The notes below the pieces were generated by a model that did no database searches, was not told where the DNA came from, and saw only the letters and a list, made by a program, of their open reading frames with translations. The translations under genes and the position numbers were made by a program. 60,000 nucleotides of DNA from Symbiodinium natans (taxonomy: Eukaryota; Sar; Dinophyceae; Suessiales; Symbiodiniaceae): NCBI GenBank assembly GCA_905221605.1, contig CAJNDS010002328.1, positions 64,001 to 124,000 on the forward strand, in the 5' to 3' direction. Shown here piece after piece: positions 23,331-33,257 of the stretch (positions are counted from its first letter, which is position 1; each line of letters starts with the position of its first letter).

Positions 23331-23434
23331 GGAGGGTTTACGAAAATAGGGGATCCCCAATATAGACCCCCAAATAATGGGATCCCCTCATAATGAGGAA
23401 CCCTATAGGGTACCCCGGATTCGGAAACCCCCCA
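23331..23434 (-). repeat. Hairpin element family 2, copy c (inverted)
   Basis: Starts GGAGGGTTTACGAAAATAGG and ends TTCGGAAACCCCCC, with CCCTCATAATGAGGAACC in the middle. Inverted relative to copies a, d and e. Confidence 0.75.
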
Positions 23435-23581
23435 AATAACTCCGAATTCCAGGTTTGTCCCGGCCTGGATTTGCCTGCTTGGCATGCTGGAGCGGAGGCT
23501 CCTGCGATCTATCGGCTGCCCGGTGGGGGTTGATCCAGATGATGGGCCCTTGAGTAAACCCTGACTACTGTAAGGAATATG

Positions 23582-23656
23582 TGGGGGGGGGTTTCCGAAA
23601 CTCTAGAGGGGTACCTGTTTTGGGATACTTGGGGTCCCTTATGTTCGTGAACGCCC
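23582..23656 (+). repeat. Hairpin element family 2, copy d
   Basis: GGGGGTTTCCGAAACTCTAG at the left, TATGTTCGTGAACGCCC at the right. Only about 150 bp from copy c and in opposite orientation. Confidence 0.65.
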
Positions 23657-24678
23657 ATATAAGACCCCACACTAAGGGCCCACAAGGGGATCAACCTCAA
23701 GTGATATCATGTCTTGCCTCGCCAGGCGGCTCAATCTGGACCATGCCCCAGGCTGCTCTGACCAGATAAAACCAAGCCTCAGTTTCCTTTGCAGCGAGCT
23801 TCTTACTTGTACCTGCGATTCTTGCGGAGTTGGATGTGTGGCCTGTCTTGTGTGCAAATGGCGCAGATGTGCAGCCTGCTGTGAGCCTGCAACACAAGAA
23901 ATGCAGCAGGCACGAGCGCGCCACAGGCACTGCCAAAACTTAAACCTGCACAACCTCAGAAACCGTTCACACTCAGCGAACGACACTCGCATCTGCAGTT
24001 GCACTTGCACGTTTGCTCTTGCCCGCGTGTGAAACAGGTTAGCCACAGGTCTCAAATTCAGGGCCCCCAGATAAGTGGGCCGAAGACTTTTTGAGACGGA
24101 CCACTATGCAAGGGACCCACAAGAGTCACAGCAGGTCAAGCGCATATGTTGCCTCCGACCCCCAAGACGCTATGCCTGCCAACAGACCAGCATCATACGC
24201 ACCGGGAAGCGTAAATATCATCCCAACCACATTGTTAGCAGAATTTCGAGACAAGGGTTTTACCAACGAGGCCGCAAAAAAGCTTTGCGTCGAGGGTGCA
24301 GTACATGGAGCATGGCCAAATCTCCAGCTCAGTCTGCCTCCAGGACGACAGCTTTCGTTTCTGGTTCGGAACGTTGCACAAGGCCGTGAATCCGACATCT
24401 GAAGAAATGCTTCTGCACAGGCTTCGACAGCATGTGAACCTATCGCACATATATAGAGCACGTGGCATAGTGGCAACAGAATTTCAGCAACATGACCACT
24501 TGGGCCGGTGCAACGTTGTTGGCACTATCATAGGCGCCAACAAACTGTAGTTCAGTGTAGCGATTTTTCTCCCTGTGGAGCGAAAACGAACTTTATGACG
24601 GCAGCTCCAAGTATCCGGGGCTTGCCAAGGAGTACATCCGGATTTCTGCATGAGCCCTCTAAACGTTTGCTTGGCTCA

Positions 24679-24740
24679 CCTCGGCAGCGGCAGCCGCAGC
24701 CGCAGCTTTCAAGGCATTCTCCTCCTCGGTCCTCTTGCGG
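24679..24740 (-). CDS. Channel B possible exon: coiled-coil-like
   Basis: Reads KRTEEENALKAAAAAAAAE and ends at GCCGAG|GTGAGC, a strong GT donor. Charged then Ala-rich, helix-prone. Placed after the RFHTYME exon by order only; no copy A counterpart was found. Confidence 0.4.
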
Positions 24741-27700
24741 ATTCGTCGCGCGGGTGTTGAGTCTGGCGAGGTCGTCAATACGGTCACCAAGGAGGTGATC
24801 TGCTTCCTGGGAATCTCAGTGAGTTCCCCACCCCCATGAAGCCGATGTCTACCACACGATGCCGCACGCTGTGACTGCATCCCAATCAGTCGCCTGCACT
24901 GGCAAGCCAAGTGGCTTCAGTTTCTGGAGCTCCGTCTCCATGTAGGTGTGGAATCTACTCTGGTGACCTCACGAGCTTTGAGGAGCAATCCGCCCTCCAC
25001 CCTCCGTGATGTTTCATCGATGTCCCTACAGTAGCTTGCAGAGTTCAAAGTTTCCAGGAGCACCCCAATCTAAGCTGGAGCCCTAATACAGCCATGCAGA
25101 CGTGAAACTGATGACAACATGTCATAAATCGTGTGCATCCTTATATGGGTCTATTCAAGAGCATCACAAGCGCAGCGGTGCCACGAATCAGCCAACTCTG
25201 GTCATGCAGTAGCTGCCCGATGTCGATCGCCTTCGCCTGGCCTGCCAACTTATTCAGGTGCACATGCTCTTGCTACCGCTATAGCTCGGTGTTGCGGGGC
25301 GAGGCATGTGGATGCATGTGGGTTCAGACTTCCCGGGAACAAAATGGAAATGGGGGTGTCCGAAATTAGGGGTACCCTCTTTGGGGTCCTTATTATGAGG
25401 GAATCTTACTATATGGGATCTATATTTGGGGTCCCTTAGTTTCGTAACCCCCAAATGAATGTTAACCCCGGTACTTCTGCCCGCTTACCCTCCTTCCAGT
25501 GCCCTGAACGGCCCAGCTCTGCATCGCCTCGGAATCGTAGACAGCCCTTCAGGAACTCTTCGATCTCAACCTGCTAAAGACCAGGCAAGCACAGCGTTCA
25601 AAACAAGAAAGTGGCTGGGGCTTGGGTTGAGACGACAACAAGACGATCTGCGCACCTGAAATATTTCGAAATTCCACGCACATCACGTAAAACACGCTGT
25701 ATCAACCGCCTAAGTATCAGAGCACGGTTTCGTTCGCGATTCGTGCGCACCTCTACTTTCGATCATTTTCGATCATGCGAAATGGAAAAGGCTGCAACCA
25801 AGGGAAAGATGACAAAGACCATATAGTAAATGATGACCGAAACGCGGGACCTTGAACTTTTCTAAGTTGAGGAGCAGATCCTCCTCCATCCTGGTCCAGC
25901 AACTTGAAGAAACTCCACGCATCCTCCACCTGCTTCAGTTGTTCTTCATGTATGATCAGCCCTTCAACAATCTGGCAACTCGGCAAGACACCGCTGACAC
26001 CCAACACCCGCGTCGCCAAGCTGCAGAACACACGGCGGTCATGCCAAAGACAAACCAGCAACACCGATAGCAACCCCATTCTCAAACTTTCATCCCAAGT
26101 CGCATCCAAACCTAACGTCTCGAAGTACTCGCGCACTTCTGCAGAGTTGATTTTGGCCTCGAACCTGCCAAGCTGGCGGACTCAGGGCTGGTCTCATGGG
26201 TTCTGCTGCCTGAGGGCCACCGCTCGTAGTAGCAGACACTATGGCAGCTTACAGGCAGCGAGTTGTTGGTGGGCGTGAGATACATAGAGTGAGAGAGAGA
26301 GAGAGAGAGTGAGAGAGAGAGAGAGAGAGCATGCACAGGCAAAGCGCGGAAGCGCGGGGGAAGCCCATGGGGCCTAAATATCAGAATCCTCCCTCCCAGT
26401 GCAGAACCATGTGGCGCGGACGAAGCGGCATGCAAGCACGGACAACGCGCGCACGCACAGACAGAGAGAGAGAGGGAGGGAGAAACATATATGACATGTT
26501 TATATGCATATATTTATTTCTTCATCTGTACATATAGATATATGTATGTATGTATTCCAACACGACGCAGTGCTTGCATCATTTCGCAGGTCGACTTCGG
26601 CCGACGGCATGCCACAATGAACATACATCCTGTTCAAGAACATGTGCATGACTCGGACAATTGTTGCAAGCATTTCCTAATCCAAAGCCCCATTCAAATC
26701 AACACACAGCATCACCCATAATTGACCACGGACAGCGCTTCGGCAATTCAAAAGTTTACTCCCCGAACAGCATGTGACTAGAGCGACCCCAACCAGCAGC
26801 CGCGGTGCTGCCCAAAAGTGATCATGCTCGTCTTGTCGTTTCCGAATTGGCTGAACAGCGCCCGGATCTTCTGCAGGTGCATCTCCTGGAGAGACTGGAC
26901 ACAGGGGGGTCCTTTTGACATGAAGGTGACGAGCTACATTGCACTTGTAGGACTCTGCCTTTCAAAACTTTCAGCCGATTTTGATCCGCTCTGACAGACA
27001 GCGACAAACTGGCGAATTGGAGGAAACGATTTACCCTCTGGATGTCTGAGGCATGCTGGTGCTTGCGCACTGACGATGGTAAGGCCAGAACGGGTTTGTG
27101 CCCGGACAAGGTGGGCAGCAAACCACCCCAATGCAACGCATGTCCCAAAACCCAAGTCTGTCTTTACAAGATACTCTTCTTGGTGATGGTGCCCTGCCTT
27201 GTTCGCAAGCATGGACTGCACTGCCGTGGCATGATCATTCTGCGCACTTTCAATGGCACTTTGACCTGCACGTGCGCAGCGCTGGCACTAGCAAATTAGG
27301 CAACCAATGGCAACCACCTTTCACTAGCCTTTCGACTCTCTTGGATGAGGGCTATGCCAATGCTGCTCGGTGGGGACTTTGCTGGAGTTTTTGCCAACAG
27401 GGCTCAGTCTCTCACTCTTGCCCACGGCTGGCTGTAATGTGTTTCGTGCATCGGGCTTCTTAATCGCCAAGCTTCCCTGCGCTTGCTCAGGGGTGCTGCA
27501 CAGTCATCGGCATGGAGCCAATCGAACCCACATGTCTTCTTATTACACTCTTGTGTCCAAGCGTATGTAATAATACTTACCTTACCAGTCGCATAACCGC
27601 CACCATACTACGACTCTACTACGACCCTATGGGGCGTTTTAAAAGAAAATCCAGACCATGGACGAACTCACGAGACCACATTGCCCACCATCAAAGCTGA

Positions 27701-30700
27701 CCTGGAGAAACCTTCTCGCTTGGCAAGGCACAAAACACGGCGGTCAAGACATTGAGCACGCAAAAATATGTAAATGAAACATAGAACCTTGGCTGCATCG
27801 ATTCTGCGCATCTACGGGCAACGATCGCAAGCTGCAACTTTAGCTTGCGTATGCTCCCAGCACAGTACCCTGAAACTCCCAATCTTGAAGTCCAAAGTAT
27901 GGTTTGGTACAGTCAGCACTTGCGATCACGACAAAACGCAGTTTGAAGATGTTCCAACATGTTCTAACCTGCAGAACAGCAAAACCGAAGCTGTTGTTCC
28001 ATGGCGTCCATTGCTGTTCCACTCCGGAGCGACAATGCGCCAAGAACTTTGCCAGGCGGCATGAAGAGAAACAGCCATAGAGTCGAGATCTCTCCAAGCG
28101 GACCACTGATCTTCCTGAGCTAAGACTGCAAGTTGTATCAAGTTGTTCTCTCATCTCGATTTGGGGGGGGGCCATGTGTCAGCATGGGGGTGGGAAGGAC
28201 AGGTCTGAACTACACGTGTGTTTTTGATTCTCAGAATGATTGATAAACAGCCGGAAACACGGAGCTGCTTCCAGCTTGGGTCTTGGGTCTTTTGGCAGGC
28301 TTTGGGAGCAACAGGGAGCAGCTAGCAGTGCCTTGGCCGCTGTCAGCAACGAAAGATTGCCTAGATTGTTTATCGCATGGGGCTACCAGATGAACCCCCA
28401 GAAGTGATCCTTTGTCATTGCAAGTTAGTGCTTGAAGATGAGGTATCGTTCAGACAGATTCAAACCCAAGCCCTCTCTCTCGACTAAAGTGGCCATACCT
28501 CGACCCTGCCTCAACCTCAACAACAAATGTCTCTGATTTGTTGGTGCCCGACTTCTAACAGAACCGCCTGCGGACCATCAGCACGTGTTCGTGCCGAAGC
28601 CCCTTCCCCAGAAGTAGCCCTCTTTTCATCAAGCTCTCCCACCGCAACCTTTAGCACAACCTTTAGCACAAGAATCTCGAACCTCGAAGCTGCCAAGGTG
28701 CTCCCAGCTTATTCCATCGGTTACACTCATGAACAGGCTCAACATCGTCGTCGTCAACTTCCCGTAATAGTGCCTGCAGCGTTGTTGGCACAAGTGGCGG
28801 TGAAACTGCGAGTCCAGTTTAAAAAGCTGGTCAGCACACACGAATTCCGAGCGCGAGCTTCCACTTCCACGGCCAAAAGTAGCGCGCATGCGCAAGCCAT
28901 GATGTCGCTACGATCAGCCGGTACCAACCCGAACTATGAACATGTGCAGCAGACCACAGGGCTGAGGAAACCAGACGGTTTGTCATGGGACTCCCAGCTG
29001 CCGGCTCGCGTGATGAAAAATGGCTTACTACAAAAGCACCACCTGAGCCCATGCGGAAAGAACGACTGCATTGCCACTAGAAGACATAAAGCGACCGGCC
29101 AGAATGAACTCAGCCCCGCAACTGGTTGCGTGTGCCAAGGAAACCATTCGCATCATTCGTACTTACTGTCGGACGCGTTGCAAGCTGACTTCTGTATCTT
29201 CCAAAGACAGCTCCGGGGCATCAGGGTCGAAGATGTGACCTCAGAGCTGACCGAACTGTTGTTGACATCTTGTGATACTTCATTGTTTCATTCAAAATTC
29301 TCCCAAGCTACTGGCAACCTTTCACTACAACAACGGCTCTCGCCAAGATACCATTAACGGCCTGCGTAAAAATCATGCCGAAGACGTAAACGATCAGAAG
29401 CAGCAGCACCAATGCCCAGAACCTCAGGAGTGAAGTCTTGCAAGCAACCTGCAAGCAACCTGCAAGCTACTTGCAAGCTACTTGCAAGCTCTGCTACAAC
29501 TTGGGTCTTTAAAAATCCCGCAAGCGACAGACATTGGCTTCTTGCTGCAACGGGGCAAGGATTTCAGCGTGTGCCAAATCGAATGTATTAGAGTTCTCAG
29601 GGCCAGGACAAAGCGGAATATGCGCATCAAGCGCACTGTCTTCACTATCCGCGTGATTCGTACAATCCTCACAGGGCGCTAATCATGACACATGAGGTAC
29701 CACGGAATGAGTTGGTCGTGGAATTCATTCAGCTCGTTAATTCCCAGACCTGTGCACTGTGCGCGCAGGCATGCATGGTGCACGGGTATGTGGATCTTAG
29801 AAGTTACCATAGGCCCCACAGGCAGATTGGCACAAATGGGTCCCGACGAGAAGTCAACAAGCTACCATGGCCATGCCTCTAGCTGACAACATGGGCCTTG
29901 GGAAAATCTCGTTGGCTTCAAGAGTTTCTGCTGCGTGTTCTGGTGACTTGCAGTTTGGTAGAGTTTTATTCAAGGCTTGTTCGAGCTCCCCCGTGCTTTC
30001 CCTTTGTGCAACCCTTTACTAATCCCCACATTCCCCCCATTACGGACCACAGCTTTGCCTTTCAGTGCAATGTTCCGTTGAGGTCTGCTTCCTTTCCGGA
30101 CATTTGTAACATCATAAGGACCAAAACTGTTTGTTGTTTTTGCTTGGCTGATGTGGCTTGCTGAGGTTTTGCTCGTTTTTGAGATGCTTACGGCGGGTCG
30201 CCGTGTCGTTGAAAAGTGTGCTTGTACGGGTAAGCCCTGTAAGCCCTTTTGCATCCAGGACGCCAGGGAAAGGGGGTGGTAGGCTCATGGGAGGTATCCG
30301 CCCCGCTTGGCATGACATTCTCGACATCCCAAATCCCAAAACAGTGCATAAACAGGAATGTCAGGAACCGATCCGTGAACCACCAACCGAACCAGACGAA
30401 CTTGTTGCGGGCACGAACCGAAAATGCGAAAACCGGTGCAAAAAAAACCTTATACCTCTAGTCCCCCTGCCACCCACCGCTTCCACCTCATTGAAAGGGT
30501 TCAAAACTGCTCCACCTCCGATCTCTAGACACATTGGCCCTTGATTATGGTGGTTTCCGACATTGGGGGTACCTTATTGGGGTCCTTAGAAAAAGGGAAT
30601 CCTACCGGTCTGTTTTAGGGCAGTCCTGAAAGCTTTGAGGCCCGTGAGGCCGCCGAAACTCTCGAGGCTGCCTTCCTCGTCTTCCTGAGTCGTGGAGGTT

Positions 30701-32360
30701 AAGGGTTTCGGATTTCGACTCTCACGCTGGGCCAGGGTTTAAGGTTTAGGTTTAGGGTTCTCTCTCTCTCTCTCTGCAGTTGCGTCCACAGGGTCTAGCA
30801 GTGCCAGGCAAGGCATGAGGCTCAGCCCTTGAGGCCCCTCACCAGTTTAGGGTTTAGAGTTTGGTGTTGCTTTTGCTCTTGTGCTGGAATCACACAGCTC
30901 CGCTGAAGCGATGTTGCTCATGCAAATGTGCTCATGCAGCCGGCTTCCCCGCCACATGCCGGGGTGCAGCAAAAGCAACAAGAGAGGAGATTACCTTTGG
31001 CACCGCAAGAAAATGACAAGAACATACCAGAACCCTGAGTGAAGCCTTTGCTGCCTTTGCTTAGCCTCATCGCGACTAGTGTCTTGCTTCAGTTCATGGA
31101 CCTGGATTCTGATGGGAGGGTCTTGCCCTGGCGAACCAGGGACTACGGAGTACGTCGGCTTCATTGCCTAGAAACCCCAAACGCCCTTAAGCACCGGGCT
31201 GAGGACCCCAAACCTTAAATCCTCTTGGAACGAGGAGCTGGTACTCACGCCTAGAAACAACTCACGGGCAGCGGCTTCATCAGCGTCACTATACACTGAT
31301 GGCATGCACTCGGGAGATATGCTCAAGCGATTTTGAACCCAGGCTCAGTCCTGTCCAGCGATGAACCCCTAAACCCTACACCCGAAACCCTAACCCGAAT
31401 CGAGTTCAAGGAATCTGAGAGGAACCTACTCCTGGAGTCGCAGAACCCAAGAGGTGCGCCGAGCTTCGACGATGGCATACCAGGTGTCTACGAAAACCTC
31501 CCATAAGGAGGTGGCGACAATGAAAACATCGAGGGCGGCCCACATCCACTCCTGCGGAGGAGTGTGGTTGTGGGCTTTTTTTTGCAACATGTCTAGTCAA
31601 GCTCCACGGTTTACTCCGCGCTGTCTCCGTTCAGGGTTCGGGTTTAGGGTTTCGGGTTGAGGGGTGCCAAACAACAGTTTTTAATGCCTCAGACAGTGCA
31701 CCTCATCTTTGCCTGTCAAGATTCTCAGCTTTCAGCCTTCGTTGGCTCAGCTGGCTCAATATGGGAATTGTCACTTGCCAACCCTCTTAGTCTACGTGCC
31801 TGGCAGCAAAAGAAGCAGGACCACACCTTCGCCCCCTCCCACGCCCTGAAGTTCACAGCTCCTTGGAACAATAGTACTCCCTGCCCATCGCTGCAGAACG
31901 GAAGGCAAGCTCCAGGCAGAAGAGAAAGGTATAAAAGTATTGCACTGCAACCTGAGCACGAGTTCGGATTTGCAAGTAGCATGGTGTCACAAGGTGGGGC
32001 TATCTGGAACTGATGAGGATACCATGCAAGCCATGCCACAATGATGCTTGAGCGTGGGCCCATCGCTGATGGGTTGAGCTCAACATCAATGCCGATGAAC
32101 ACCGAGTTGGTAATCCTGAAAAAAGGGAACTCTGCTTGACTCTGCTGATAGGCTGCCTCGGCCCCGGTTGCCCTTAAATACATCTTAAATACAAGAGTGC
32201 AAGGCATATGCAAGCATGACATGATGCCCTCGAGCCATGGAGACCTCAAGGATAGAATGCCACCAGGCAGCACCACCACAGAGAAGAACGGGTCAAACCA
32301 AGCGTGGTTCACGACACGGACAATCCACGGGGGACGCGCTTGCTCAGAGCCCTCGCTGAC
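24679..32360 (-). CDS. Voltage-gated cation channel with EF-hand tail, copy B
   Basis: Same exon series as copy A on the same strand, about 12 kb upstream in gene direction, so a tandem paralogue. Assigned exons are S1, S1-S2 link, S2, S3, S4, S5, pore, S6, weak EF-hand, REYFETLGLD linker, two-part EF-hand, GQAKAIDIGQ, RFHTYME and a coiled-coil-like exon. Exon lengths equal copy A for S2, S3, S5, pore, the linker, both EF parts and the GQAK exon. S6 is complete here (FYVSFTYFCVLNVLTAVF), so B looks healthier than A, but its first EF-hand is more degraded. Introns carry family 2 hairpins (25.4 and 30.5 kb), a GA repeat (26.3 kb), an 11-bp repeat (29.4 kb) and TTTAGGG runs. The long + frame over 28527-29357 is the antisense shadow of the pore exon. 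N-terminal exons and an S3-S4 linker exon are missing. Span of joined exons. Confidence 0.8.
24912..24954 (-). CDS. Channel B exon: RFHTYME tail
   Basis: Acceptor AGAGTAG. Reads FHTYMETELQKLKPLGL. 3' end approximate. Confidence 0.55.
25185..25241 (-). CDS. Channel B exon: GQAKAIDIGQ segment
   Basis: 57 bp. Acceptor TTGGCAG; with the preceding base it reads GQAKAIDIGQLLHDQSWLI; donor ATTC|GTGG (GT). The intron before it holds a family 2 hairpin element. Confidence 0.75.
25352..25452 (+). repeat. Hairpin element family 2, copy e
   Basis: GGGGGTGTCCGAAATTAGGG at the left, CTTATTATGAGGGAATC in the middle, TTAGTTTCGTAACCCCC at the right. AAAT flanks both ends, a possible 4-bp target duplication. 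Confidence 0.8.
25528..25570 (-). CDS. Channel B exon: second EF-hand, part 2
   Basis: 43 bp. Acceptor TTAGCAG; reads VEIEEFLKGCLRFR, completing a canonical loop; donor CGAG|GCGA (GC). Confidence 0.8.
25876..25929 (-). CDS. Channel B exon: second EF-hand, part 1
   Basis: 54 bp. Acceptor TGAAGCAG; reads VEDAWSFFKLLDQDGGGS; donor GGATCT|GC. Confidence 0.8.
26104..26164 (-). CDS. Channel B exon: EF-hand linker (REYFETLGLD)
   Basis: 61 bp. Acceptor TTGGCAG|GTTCGAG; reads FEAKINSAEVREYFETLGLD; donor GAT|GC. Confidence 0.8.
26288..26329. repeat. GA microsatellite
   Basis: Two (GA)n blocks split by GT, in a copy B intron. Confidence 0.9.
26808..26885 (-). CDS. Channel B exon: first EF-hand, degraded
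   Basis: Acceptor TCTCCAG. Reads EMHLQKIRALFSQF then GNDKTSMITF. The loop lacks the acidic and Gly positions, so Ca2+ binding is unlikely. 3' end approximate. Confidence 0.65.
27732..27787 (-). CDS. Channel B exon: S6 helix
   Basis: 56 bp. Acceptor GCAGCCAAG; reads FYVSFTYFCVLNVLTAVF; donor TTTT|GTGC (GT). Confidence 0.8.
28694..28773 (-). CDS. Channel B exon: pore loop
   Basis: 80 bp. Acceptor GCTGCAG; reads YYGKLTTTMLSLFMSVTD then GISWEHL. Donor CTTG|GCAG (GC). Confidence 0.75.
29359..29422 (-). CDS. Channel B exon: S5 helix
   Basis: 64 bp. Acceptor TCCTGAG; reads FWALVLLLLIVYVFGMIF and ends TQA; donor GCC|GTTAAT. Confidence 0.8.
29438..29492. repeat. 11-12 bp tandem repeat (CTTGCAAGC type)
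   Basis: Five imperfect copies of CTTGCAAGCAAC / TACTTGCAAGC, each containing the palindrome TTGCAA or TGCA, in the S4-S5 intron of copy B. Confidence 0.75.
29545..29667 (-). CDS. Channel B exon: S4 voltage sensor
   Basis: Acceptor CCTGTGAG|GATT. Reads RIVRITRIVKTVRLMRIF then RFVLALRTLIHSIWHTLK. 3' end approximate. Confidence 0.85.
29668..31470. other. Channel B S3-S4 intron region
   Basis: 1.8 kb that should contain at least one small linker exon, not identified. It holds a partial family 2 hairpin, TTTAGGG-type runs at 30735-30761, 30846-30862 and (CCCTAAA) 31369-31399, and a short CT run near 30762. Confidence 0.5.
30548..30603 (+). repeat. Hairpin element family 2, partial copy f
   Basis: GGTGGTTTCCGACATTGGGG, then GGTACCTTATTGGGGTCC and GGGAATCCTACC; the right end is missing. 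Confidence 0.65.
31471..31551 (-). CDS. Channel B exon: S3 helix
   Basis: 81 bp. Acceptor CTCCGCAG, donor GCCATC|GTCGAA. Reads EWMWAALDVFIVATSLW and ends VDTWYAI. Confidence 0.8.
31632..31658 (+). repeat. TTTAGGG-like run in copy B S2-S3 intron
   Basis: Degenerate TTTAGGG units between S2 and S3 exons, the same intron that carries a TTTAGGG run in copy A. Confidence 0.7.
31862..31951 (-). CDS. Channel B exon: S2 helix
   Basis: 90 bp. Acceptor GTGCTCAG; reads VAVQYFYTFLFCLELAFR and ends YYCSK. The donor is TCCAAG|GA, a GA donor where copy A has GC; reading on gives a stop after two codons, so splicing here is required. Confidence 0.75.
32053..32115 (-). CDS. Channel B exon: S1-S2 link
   Basis: Acceptor TTTTTTCAG. 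Reads ITNSVFIGIDVELNPSAMGP. 3' end uncertain. Confidence 0.65.
32261..32360 (-). CDS. Channel B exon: S1 helix
   Basis: Acceptor CTGGAAG. Reads VSEGSEQARPPWIVRV then NHAWFDPFFSVVVLPGG. End placed at GGTG|GCATTC (GC donor). Confidence 0.65.
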
Positions 32361-33199
32361 CTTCCAGGTTCTATCGCTGCATCTGTGGTCATCACATGTC
32401 ATGATAAAACCACCCCCCTGCAGCGCTCGAAGGCCCTGGACCCGTCGCTGGGGCGCGGGTCTTCAGGACATGGACGCAAAACGCAAAGCATCTTTGGTGC
32501 CTGCATCGAGTGCGAAGCAGCAACCTCCGTGGCCTCTTTCCTTGGTGGCAGCTGGCAATGTTCATTGAATTTTCATTGACATGTCTAAGATCCAGCGTCC
32601 CGGCTTCGAGCCCACAGTTGCTGCACATGCATGAGTTCAGTGGAAGTGTTTAAAATAAGCCAAGAATAGAGCCCGTACTCTGCATAACCGAACCACGGCA
32701 TAGTACTATTCTTGGACTGAAGACCTGGTTTATGATACTTGCCAACGCCTGAGCGGCGATTCATGTTGATTTATAACTTTGAGCCTAAAGGCTGCATGGT
32801 GACAGTCTACCATATGGAGCATGAAGCATACATACATATTCTGAAGGCATCAGCCAGGTGTCCGCAAGGCCAGGTCATGCTGCGTGAAGGTGCTGAAAAG
32901 CGTTGGCTTCTTGTCCTGGACTTTTCACACTTCGTGTCCAAGTGAAGCAGAGGCCGATGTCAAGTTGTCAAGCATCTGGCTCTGACAGCTCACGATTCGC
33001 TACCCTGCGGCATCCATACAACCATCAAGTGGAGTCTCACAGTGAAAGTGTTCCCAAGGGCCTTCTTCCTGGCTTCTTTCTTGGGCTTTACTTCGACCTC
33101 CTGGCAGCATGTGACGTCTATGGCACAGATCCAGGAGCAACACTGGAGATTCGCAGAGCAACGATGAACAGGCACCTGCTGAACTGGGACACCCTTGAA

Positions 33200-33224
33200 T
33201 AATAATAGTAATTCTTAATATTAC

Positions 33225-33255
<31 letters not shown>
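33200..33255. repeat. ATT microsatellite
   Basis: AATAATAGTAAT leads into an (ATT)n tract. Confidence 0.9.

Positions 33256-33257
<2 letters not shown>

Larger units (their letters stand above)
20515..24650. other. Spacer between channel copies
   Basis: No gene assigned. The + strand is open over 21267-21965 (232 codons) with a hydrophobic first half, but composition and lack of any known domain leave it unsupported. A + frame at 24296-24550 (QISSSVCLQDDSFRFWFGTL) is protein-like but unrecognised. An AT run lies at 21966-22003, and family 2 hairpin elements at 22.9, 23.3 and 23.6 kb. Confidence 0.5.

Noticed and set aside
28527-29357. 276-codon plus-strand frame
   Set aside because: It is antisense to the copy B pore exon (28694-28773) and its codons match no family; the minus strand explains the locus better.
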